NCBI GenBank assembly: GCA_934045905.1
Contig: OW203764.1
Coordinates: 36,632,434 to 36,696,433 of the forward strand
Direction of reading: 5' to 3'
DNA length: 64,000 bases
DNA from: Leuctra nigra
Lineage: Eukaryota; Arthropoda; Insecta; Plecoptera; Leuctridae
A program made the position numbers and the translations under genes. A model generated the notes under the pieces. It was given only the letters and a program-made list of their open reading frames with translations. It did not search any database and had not been told where the DNA came from. Shown here one piece after another: positions 22,801 to 34,800 of the stretch (its first letter is position 1; each line of letters opens with the position of its first letter).

Positions 22801-25800
22801 GGCGATGTTTTTAACCTAAAATATCAAGCTAAAAGGGCGGGATTTTCAAAAAGAATCGGAATCGCTAAAATATGGACAGGAATCGGAGAATCGCGATTCT
22901 TCCGATTCCACTGGAATCGGTGGAATCGCGAGAATCGGAATCGGCCCATCTCTACTTAATACGTCAATTGCTTGCCAATTGTGTTAACGATAAAGCAATA
23001 CCTACTTGAATTGAATTATTAAACTGTACGTACCCTTCAACAAATAATAAACGGTATGTATTCGAAAGAAAATGATTGGCTGACAAAATAAAGGTTTGAT
23101 GGCATCATCCCATGAAGCTGTGCTATCTTCTAACTCTAGTAGTTGAGCTCTGAATCCAATGTCATTCATTATAGCTACGATCACCACACTTTACAGGGAT
23201 CGGAAACTGTCTGACTAGCTGGCCATGTGCTTGGTCACCTTGAACACAACAATCATAGAACAAGCGGCTGTGATGTCACTCACGTGACACATGTCTTTAT
23301 CTCCCGCCAGAACAGAATTCAAATATTCGACAATGCGCTATCATCTTTAGCAGCGGCAAGTTTGAGAAGCTCTTTCGAACCTGGCGGCAATTGTGGTAAT
23401 CAAATTAAAACACTCCAAAATCGTACTTTTTTTAAATTTCGCGGGTCACCGGCCGGAAGTAAACGGGTGCAGGAAGTCATCAGGTGCAAATCGGCGGCCC
23501 AAGCACTGGGCCGCCATCATTTAGCATTGGTCTTATGGGAGTGACGTCACTATACGCAGACAGTTTCCGATCCCTGTAAAGTGTGGTGATCGTAGATTAT
23601 AGTATCAAAGATTGATTGTCAAGGAACCTGACCAGCGGCAGCAGCCAATCCGTTTTGTTCATATATACCGTTTTTAATTGGTTTGAGTGACTACCTACCA
23701 TTACCCAAAATTTCTTTACTTCAAAATCTAGTATATATTATCCCCATAAAAAACACTCCGTGCAAAAAAACAGCCTAGTCTGCACTGAAAAGTAGTGATA
23801 TCAAAAAATGGGCCAAGTCAAAACTTTATTTGAAAATCAAAAAATACTTGGCGCATCGTATACTATATAAATAGTTTAGAAGTATAGACCAGATAGAAAA
23901 TATACATAATACATAAAGTATACCTATAATGCCCTAAAAAAACGATGCGCCAAGTATTTTTTGATTTTCAAATAAAGTTTTGACTTGGCCCATTTTTTGA
24001 TATCACTACTTTTCAGTGCAGATTTTTTTAGATTTCATATTTTTTTATAGTTGAAGAGATTTGGCTGAATTTTTACACGGAGTGTTTTTATGGGGATATC
24101 ACTCCTTTTTTAGTTTTTTCTTAGAACTTGTGACGTCATATCGATTGAACAATTACTAAATCCTTTAAAAAAAGTCGCCGTTGACAATTTGGTTAACTAA
24201 TGAAAATCTGCGTATGGTACTATATAATTGCTTTAAATGATCTTTCATGAAGAAAAGCAAAGGTTTCATTCCTATCAGTCAACCGAGTTCCGAGATATGG
24301 CAACACTTCGGTTTTCAAAATGGCTGCTAAACTTACTGCACTGCCACATAGAATGTATATCTATAAATGATGTGTATCATTTTAAGCTTTCTGAATATGT
24401 ATTTATTATATAGGAGGGGATTATAATAATTTTTAAATTTGAATGACGTCATTTCCGGTCTCATAAATAGAAAAATTCTAGTTTGACTCTTCCTATTCCA
24501 TAGAGATGACCTTCCGAATCGTTTGGCGGTAGTTTCATACCGATCAGTCAACCGATTTTCCAGATACAACGTTACTTCCGGTTTCAAAATGGCTGCCGAA
24601 ATCACTGACCCCTTAAATTATAATTTAAACATGATAAAATTTTATTATAAGCCGTCTCAAATAGTATATTTATTGTATCAAAATGTAAATTTGTGAGATT
24701 AATAAAATGTGTGACGTCATTTCCGGTTTCGGTATGGGAAACTGCAAATATTATTAATGATAATACATAAAGTTGACCGTCTAAATTGTTTAGCGCTGGT
24801 TTCGTTCAAATCTGTTTAGCCGTTATTGAGATATGATGTCACTTCCGGTTTCAAAATGGCGGCTTCCAGTTGGTTTTATAATAAGTCAAATGTGATATCA
24901 AAAGTACATACGTTACAAAAATATCAAAATAATCGGATCAATCTTTGTTGCCGAAATGCCAATCGATGTATTTCAAATTTCATGACGTCATTTCCGGTTT
25001 CATTAACATAATGTTTATCTTTTTGCTACTGATAATCCATATAGTTGACCGTCTGAATCGTTTGGCGCAAATATCGTTCCGATGGGTCTAGCCGTTAACG
25101 AGATATGACGTCACTTCCGGTTTCAAAATGGCGGCACAAAAAATTCATGGGGTGAAGGTTAAACCAGACGCCAAAAGTGCACACGTGGTAAAAATGTGAG
25201 ATCAATCGGTTCAGCCGTTTAGGCTGTGGCCTGTTTACCGGATTTGAATTCCAGGAGACTACTACTACTACTACTACTGAGATTATTATTATTATGAAAA
25301 CCGCCCTAAAACACGGTTTTCACGGCCCTCTAGCTCGCAAAGGGCGTAACCTATTGTTCCCTAATTTGGTATATGTTGTAGGGTGGGCCATGGCTCGAAA
25401 TTGAGATATTTTCCAACAATGTGAGATTCCCCAATTTTAAGATCCAGTAGGCCGAAAATGCCACTTTGATGCCTACAGTAAAAGTGGGTTTGCTCCAGCC
25501 TTTATATGAGAGTGTGCGCGCGCCGTACGACTTGGCTGGCGTGGAGCGACCGCTCCACTAGATTTTTTCTCTGAACCCCAACCGTCAACAATCAGGTTCG
25601 ATGCCCTGCCAAAAACGAACCACATGTTGTTCTGTTATATCAAAATTTGTTTGAAGTGAAATTTAAGAATTTTGTAATGTGTGTTAAAATTTGTTTTATT
25701 TCACACATGATTAACATCAGATCTCAGAAAGATGGCCTTTCCAGTTGTAAATAAGCACTTTTATTGAAACAATGTAACTCCAGTTTATGAGAAGAGACCA

Positions 25801-28800
25801 AAATAAAATACAGAAGAGAGTTGACAAGATCCCGTTGACCACGAGAATATCAAAACACACTGACCTGTCCATAGCTGTTGTAACTGCCATAGGCACTGTA
25901 ATCGTTGCTGCTCTTCTGAGCGGCCCCTGCTCCAGGAGCGGACTGTCCAGTCTGCGCAGACGCTGTTTGACCCGGAGCAGAACTTCGATACATATCCCCT
26001 GCAAAGGCCAGACAAAACTCAGTCAGTCCACTTGCAATGGAAGTCGCAAAACAATAATTACCTACACATTGAAATTAAAGTAATACCAACATCTTGCTCA
26101 AAATATTTTTTTAAATTTATAATCTTAGCGTACTTGCTAAATTTTCATTACAAAAAAATTGTCAAAAAATTCCTTCCCCGAGTTAGGAGCTATTTTGTAA
26201 AAGCAGCACCTGACGTCATCGTAGGCTCTACCTGTTCAACCCTCGCACCGGATGGACAGCAAGAAGCCGTGCGGCGCGTGGCGAGACAGTCTCCAGTCAC
26301 ATTCCTCAGAGAGAGTTTCATTTGTGCTCTACATTTATTTAGTCTAAGGTTCTGTTTTGATAGTGCAGTATCTCTATGTATTAATTTTCAAGTGAATTTC
26401 TTTTTATTTTGGTATTTAGTTTTATTTTATTAACATGGTTCAACGTTGCTGTGTGTATGAGTGCAATAATAATTCTTTGAAAAGCAATAGTGACACAAAA
26501 AGTGTGTCATTCCATAGATTTCCGTCATCCACAAAATCACCTCAACTGCAGCGGCAATTAGTACACAAAGACAACCGAGAAAATTTTGTGCCAAGTACAT
26601 TTACATAAGTCTGTTCTGATCATTTTAACAATAAATATTTCGAAATTTCTAACCGCCTCAATACAGAGTTTTTTTCCCCCGAAAGAACTCGTTCCCTGAT
26701 TGAAATCTACAGCAATTCCATCCGGTAATTTAGGTTAAACTGAATCAATTCAATCTAAGGGACGAAAATCTTGATACCTGCAAAATAAATAGAACTCTAA
26801 ATTATTAGATGTGATTGATTTCGCTGTGCCGTCTTGCAGTAAAGAGAGTGCAAGAAAGAGGAAGCTTCCGCTCAAGACAATTATGCAATGCAATCTTCTA
26901 GATCACGCAGAGTGTGTATAATGTCAGATTCATTGCAACACAAAGATTCCATGTCCGTCGGCATTATTTGACAAAATACGCACTTTCACCAATCACAATT
27001 ACCAGCTCTGCCGCCAAAGCTCTCTACCCTGGCTCGGTTTTCAATATTTTTTTAAATTTATATTGTGCAATTCGTCGTTTGTATAGGTCGGTTCAAACAA
27101 GTAAGGATTTATCGTATACATTTTAACTTGGACGATGACACTACTCACTCGATCGTACGTACTTTCCCAACTAATTTAAATCACGGTTGAAGTTGTTCGC
27201 CGCCCCACCGCCCGCCTGTTACCCTGCCTGGCCTACTACAAGCGGTGAGCCTACGATGACGTCAGCGTGGCCACGCGGCAAGTTTGAAATTGAATGTTAG
27301 AAATCGGGATTAGTCAGGGATAAACAGGACCAATCGAGCTAAAAATTGTTTTGGTTACTTGTGTTGATGAATTGAACAAGAAAAATATGAATTGGACCAA
27401 GATGTTGGTATTACTTTAAGACCTAGGTACCTATATACACAGTGATTTTCAGTCAGAATGAACGATTTTGTTATCAATCATAAACCAAGGGTTTCCTGGC
27501 CAATTATCATCATTAAATCACTCACATAACATTGATAGTTTGTAACACCTAGCCAATAATCAGGCAATCTAAAAGTTCCACAGTTAATTTTACTACTTTT
27601 GTTGTGAACGACTACACAGTAACCCATAAGAAAACTTTTCCGTTATGTACCTACTGCTAATTATCTTGTAAATGGGCCTTAACATTGCCTAAATCAATGG
27701 CACACTTACACTATAAGCAAGCCAGCTTTTAGAAATACATTGCAGAACAATTTAAATACTTGTTGTGGGACCCAAAACTAGAGATGGGCCGATACCGATA
27801 ATCGCGATACCACCGATACTCGTGATACCACCGATACCCATGGTATCGGTATCGGTCAATTTTAATGCAATATTTTCGATACTTTGATACTTATTACTAT
27901 TTCAGTTGAAATTTTGAATTGTGGCCGTTTTCCCGCCATTGGTGCTCATTGGCATCACGTCAGTGAGCTGTATCACCATTGGCAGATGCCTCAACCAATC
28001 AGAGCCAAGGTTGCAAGTGACAATCTCAAAAAAATCTTAGTTTTTTGAATTTTGATTGAATTGAGACTTTGGTGGACAGGAACTACAGAAATATAAAGAA
28101 ACAAAAGTATCGGCGATACTATCGCTATCGCTTATCATAAAGTGAGTATCGGTATCGGTGAAAAAGTGGTATCGGACCCATCTCTACCCAAAACATTTGT
28201 TGAGTCACCTTTCATTTACTGTCAACATAAATAAATCATTATCATTTTACTCCATATGCTTTATCAGGCAATGAAGGCATCCCAAAACAAACATACATAA
28301 GCTTACTTCCTAAATATTCAAATGTGCCTAACCTACTAAACAACAACGAATTACTAAGCATCAAAAAAATCTTATCAAGTAATTGGTATCAGCGTCACGA
28401 AAAATTGTAATTGTCCCATCTCCAGTACATCTACATACCTACAATGGCATAAACAATAAACATAAAATAATTTCTCACCGTAACCCCCATATCCTTGCTG
28501 CTGGGGTGGACCGCCATAGCTGGAGCCCCACTGCGGTGGCGGCATCTGCTGTCCTTGGGGCCCAGGGGGTGCTCCCCACCCCTGATAGCCACCCCCTCCA
28601 GATGGGGGACCATAACCTGGACAAAACAAACAATATTCATTCTTCTAAGGACCTAGCCAAGAACTGCTATATTATGATAGGAGCGAAAATCCAATAATTT
28701 CATACTTCGTGAGAATGCAGTGAAAATTATAAATATTCTTTTTTTAAGTGTGATCGAACCCGGTGACAATGTAATAACTAACTAAAACCAATTAACATCT

Positions 28801-31800
28801 TATCATACCTTTTCATGAATATTAAGAATTGTTCTATTGCAAATTTGGGAACAGAGGGGAAGTATTTAAAACTAAAATATGGTCAATCTGATTAAATATA
28901 TGATTAAAGAATAAAATTATTATGGCGTAGTACTACATCTAAAACCCCTACCCATCCCATCTCCTACTAGGTAGGTAAGTATGTAGTCAGATCTGTTGTC
29001 ACTAGGTAATAGGTATAACAATTTAAGAAAAACATTGAGGGTTAAAATGCCAGACAAAACTCACAGTCCACTTGCAATGCTAGTCACAAAACAATACGTA
29101 ATTAAACATTGAAATCAAGACCAAATGGAGTGATTTTCAGCCAGAATGAACGATTTTGTTATCAATCATAAACCAAGGGTTTCTGTACTCTGGCCAATTA
29201 TCATCATTAAATCACTCCACATGATCATCATTAAATCAAAGAAAATACTTCCAAATGAAATAAGGACCCTGGTGGTGGGGCGGGGCATGGCGGAGGGGGG
29301 GAGGGGTAATAAAATGAATATTTTGGAGTTTTCAGAAAAATAGCGATGTAAAATTTCCGATAAAAACTTGAAATGTTGAGTGGCTCTCAAGAGGTTCTAG
29401 GTTACCAGCTAGGCAGCTATTTTAGGAGTTGCTGGTCAACAAATTAAACACATGATTACTGATGATTAAATAAGATGTTGAAAGAATGACAGATGAGTTG
29501 AAGTGACTCTGTAGTCTGTACAAACCTGGATATCCTTGCGTTTGTGGCGGAGTACCCCATCCTTGATATCCTTGCATCATGCTTCCTGGTGGGCCCATAG
29601 GTCCCATGGGGCCACCCATTGGCCCTCCCATCTGCCCATTGGGACCGCCCATTCCCATTCCCTGTTGAACATCAAACAAATATTGCTATACACATTCTCA
29701 ACTGACAAAATTCGGCCACATGGTCACAAGTGCATTTGATTTTCAGTCAAAACGAACGATTTGTTTTTCGATCATTAATTAGATATTTCTGTACTCTGGC
29801 CAGTGATCATCATTAAATCAAAGAAAATACTTCCAAATGAAATCATATTGCGAGCAGTGTAATCTTACCCCGCCCATGCCCATAGGAGGGCCACCCGATG
29901 GGGCCCAGCCTCCCTGAGGTCCATCACCCATCTTGCCTGAAGAATCTCGAGGCTCTGCCTTCTTGATTTCAACCTGGCCAAACAAGAAAGAAATATTTTA
30001 GGATTGTGAAACTTCACATCACCCAATGTGGAAATTGATTTTATTAGTGATATTTTACTTCTAGGATCATATTCTAGTAAGTCTACAGGTACCTTATAAT
30101 AGAAGTTATAATTACTTAGGCCTATTTACCAATAAATGTACACTATAATTATTATTACATTACAATATAATTATTAATTATGTATATGTATTATGTAATC
30201 ATTAATTTGTAATAGCTGTGAATATGAAGTGTATCATTAGGTGTTTATTAATAAACTATCATCTTACATCTATGTTCCTAAACACCTCCCTGAATTGTAC
30301 AAGCTAAACTCATAGCGTCATTGAAGGGGGTAGGGAGGGCAATGTCTGGTACTAATAAGAAACGGCGCTAAGTTTATACCTGTTTGCCGTTCATGTTGAC
30401 GAAATGCTCAGCTACGCATCGTTCCACTGCGTCATCGTCCTCGAAGGACAAAAATCCGAACCCTATTGTGTCAGATCAAGCAACACTTCACTTGCAGTTA
30501 TCACCTAGTTTCATTACGCTGGTTCAAACACTGCTGCCTAGATCAGATGCCAGACTGTCCGACCGCTCTCCTAGCCACCCTGCGATCTTCTATCCCCGAC
30601 GATTTACTAGCTTACTTAAACTTAGCTTAGCTTAGCTAGATTAATTTATATCTAGTTAAGTTAACAAGCCTTAACATTAAAATAACCTAACTAGTATAAC
30701 ATAGAATGCCAAATTATGTTACTCAAAAGGATTGATGCATTCGGAGTTTAATGGAATGCTATTGGATGGAGGTAGGATGTCAGTTTGACAGGATTTTTAG
30801 TGCACTAAAATTGGCAGCAGTGAACTCCCCAAAGCATGAAACATAATCACATAATTTGAATGAACACCTGTCAAGAAAGCAAAGATGTGAAACATTAAAC
30901 AGGAGCAATGGACACTTACCGGCTACCAAGTTCATCATATCTTGGACTTGGACACTGCCATATAACCATATTATAATTTAATAAATCATGTGGAATAACA
31001 ATACATCAGGGATTTTATTAAGTAGTTCTTCTTTCTTGAGGAATATAAATAGAAAAATACAATTTTGTGAAAGTCTTCGTATAAAAAGTCTTTGAATTGT
31101 ATTTTTCTGTATTTATTTAGGGATGTTTTCAATTAGCTTTAACCAATAACCATTTTGAAGACTGCTTAATATTAAACACAGATTATATAATTACCTCTAG
31201 GTATGTAGGTACCTAGGTTGGTTTGTCGAGCAGGTATTAAATGTTACAAAATTATGCAAGTTGAGTTGAAATTGATTGATTTAGGTAGTTGATATTGAAC
31301 TTTTTTTTAATTCAAAATATTTAATTATCCTCTTGGTTACTACCTACTTCTATTAGGTACGGTCTAAGTGTTATAAACTTAATTTCAGCAAGAAAGTTTT
31401 TAATAATTTATGAGAAATGAATGTGGCATTCCGCAATTAACCCTATTAAGTGCCACTCTCTATTATTTCAACACTTCGTAAATCTGGGCTCCTGTTCTTG
31501 AATAAGACCGCACAGTGTATTCCGTTGGTGAATTTGTGTCATAAACATTTGTGCTAACTACTTTTAAGGCTGACACTACACACTTTTTAGCCTTGGCACT
31601 TGTAGGGTTAATAAACAACTAAACATTTCAGCAATAGCATGATTTATTTTGTCTAAAAATGTACCCAGTTGTTAGGTATATATCTTCAATATCTTTAAGT
31701 CAAAGCATAGGTAGGTAATCCATCATCAGTGTCTCTTATTTGTACCTTAAGGCCGGTCATATATTTTTTCCCGCCAAAAGTAGTTTTGGAGCGGTTTTAG

Positions 31801-34800
31801 AGGGAAATTCGGAATATAAATTGCTATATTTGGCAATCGGTTATGAATATCGAAAAAGCAAGAAAGACATGACATGTATTAAACCTTTATCTACATTTTC
31901 ATCGCTTACTGTCATAACTTTGCTCCTACTATGTGGTCAGCATTAGTCGGGCACAAAAACGCTCCTTTTCTCGATCGGTTTTTGTCGTCGCTCAAATGGA
32001 GCATTTTCGCGCCCGACCAATGCTGACCACATAGTAGGAGCAAAGTTATGACAGTAAGCGATGAAAATGTAGGTAAAGGTTCAATACATGTCATGTCTCT
32101 CTTGCCATTTCGATATTCATAACCGTTTGCCAAATATAGCAATTTATATTTCGAATTTCCCTCTAAAACCGCTCCAAAACTACTTTTGGCGGGAAAAAAT
32201 ATATGACTGGCCTTAAATAATTGATGTTGAATTCCCTGTTATTCGTTAGTATTTTTTTTTTACAGAATTAAGAAAAATTACCTCGAAGCTAAATTACACT
32301 TGAAATTAAATTGCTTGAGGAAATTGTTTTATCTTTATCGCCCTGTGCAACAACAAAAAGACACAAGAACACATGTACCTAAATTGTGTAGACCTGTACC
32401 TAATTAGTAATTGGAATTATAATCCCGCATTCTGTACATATTTTACACCAAGAAAAAAACAAAAATTTCATAAGATAATTTTATCTTTCAAAATAAGGCT
32501 TCCGAGTTCTGACGGATCTAAATGAAACTACTAATAACCCTCCTGCTGAGAATTAGAAACAAGGAGCATCAAGAGGACAGAACATACCTACCTAGGTAAT
32601 TTGGTTTTATCAAAGAAGCTTAACTATGAGGATGCTGGTATTTGTTATTCATAATGGAAAACATCCCTTATAAATAAATATGACATTTATAATAGCCAAA
32701 GAATAAGTACCTACCTAGTAGTACTATGCATAGCAAAAGGTAGCTTACTTAATGTTCATTGGGTTAAAAAATACTGCGCATTGCAACCTACACCATTCAT
32801 TGGTAACTAAAGGAAGGAGAATGTGAAGAAATTAGCCGACGATGACGAAAAAGAGTAGCGAGGACCTACTGAGGAATCAGATTCCATAGAATCTTTATTA
32901 CCTGCCCGCAGCCCATCACTCATTAGTTACCTTTAGGGATGTAAGGGGTCGGAAAAAAACAGGAAACTTTGGAAAAAACGTGTTTTTTTCCGTGTTTCGA
33001 GCTTAGTACACTTCTGCAATTTCCAATAGCCTTATAGGAGCTATTTAAGAAACTATCTCAGAAGGTAGGTACTAGGTAAGAATAAGATACAATAAGATAC
33101 AGGTGTAGATACAATAATCTTCGTTTTGTTGGTCAGTGTTTAGTCTTTGCTCAGACAACTTTAAATCAATGAACAAGATAAAAGTGGACAACAAGCTAAA
33201 GACAAAAGCCGAATGGTGAGGTGTAGGTTGCCTGTAGGTACCTAATGAAATATTCAAGTGGTAGTTTATTAGTTAGGCGAGTGCCTCTACACAACAAACA
33301 TTATAAACTTGACACAAATGGATGTTGCACTCTAAAAAACTGCAACAAAATTTTACCATCATAGGTTTAAAATTCAATTAAAACTCCTCCACTTGAATAT
33401 TAAATTTGGTCTAATTTACAATTTGTATTTCGGAACAACTCACCTCGAGATTTCTTCTTTTCCTGATCATACATGATGACAACCTCCATGACCTTGCCAA
33501 ATCGCGTGAAATATGTCCTCAGATCTGTCTCGGTGACGTTCGATGGCAGACCTCCCAGAAATACTTTTGGGAAAGTGTTGCTTCTCTTGGGCTTCTGTAG
33601 ACTGCGTGGATTGCATGGCTTCGGGTCAATCTAAGAGACGGAAACAACAATTGAATGACCCCAGTAAACAAAACATCCGCCTCAAATGAATAATTATGAT
33701 ATGTACATACCGTTCGCCCATCTAATTGGTGGGGTCCGTTTTGTAAGACCAACGATACGTTGGCTGGATCAGAGAATGTCACGAAACCAAATCCTCGCGA
33801 GCGGCCCGACTCGCTGTTCTTCATAACCACACAATCAATAACCTCTCCATAGCGAGTAAAAAATCTTTGTAGATTTTCTGAAAAAAAATAGGGAGGAAAA
33901 ACCATTTAGTTTGGTCAATCATTCATTAGGTACGTACCTACTACCTAATGAAAACTGGTATAATATTTTCACAATAAATAAAGGGTGTAGGTAGGTAGGT
34001 AATTCTTCTTTTAAGTCAGATGCTAAGTAGGTATACCTTGAGTAGTCTCCCAGCTTAGACCTCCAACGAACAATTTTCTGTAAATGAAAATAAATATTGT
34101 TAGACTTTTGGACTAGGTAATTAACATTGTGTGCACATTGCACCATTAAACAATGCCAGAAAGTGAGCGTGCATGTACATTAGAAGGCAGGCAATTTAGA
34201 ACGAAGACAAGAAAATATATGGGCAAATAAAGAAAATTATCTAAGCTACAAAAGTACTAACTCGCTTGCATGTGAAGAGTTGTGCCTGCCGCCTCGGTCA
34301 TCGCCTCTCAACATCCTAAACAAAAAATTACATTGTTAGGAATTTAGAGAGCCGCTAGCCACTACAAACTTGACTGAGGCTTTTACTGTGTTGTGGATGT
34401 AACTCTTTAAATTGGATTCCCGACTGTTAATACATCCCTTACTTTATTATAGAGAATTATGCAAGCACACATCTGAAATTCAAATGTAGGTAATTATTTA
34501 CTAGGTAGGTACCTACATAATTATTAAATGTAATTGTAAATATTATCTAATTGGTTTTTATCAGGTAGGTAGCCGACACCAAAAGTATCAACAACTAATT
34601 TCTCTAACAATGTACCTAGTACCAAGGTATACCTAGGTAGTTACTAGAACCTACTACCTAACTAGGATTATCTATTAACTAATAAAAGACCTTATGGTGG
34701 TTTGGTCTACTACCAGCCTGATAGGTCATGACAATTGGAATAGGTTTGGTTCAATATTGGCTTTCTTTCCCTATACTTCATCACTCACTTCAGGCACTGT

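Noticed and set aside
25500..25610. tRNA-like text with GGTTCGATGCCC
   Set aside because: B-box-like but no pairing acceptor or D arm; too weak even for a SINE call.
34264..34316. Possible extra Hrb27C exon on the minus strand (MLRGDDRGGRHNSSHASE)
   Set aside because: Has an acceptor-like TTTAG but no GT donor after the frame, and exons 1 and 2 join perfectly without it. Could be an alternative 5' exon; not supported.
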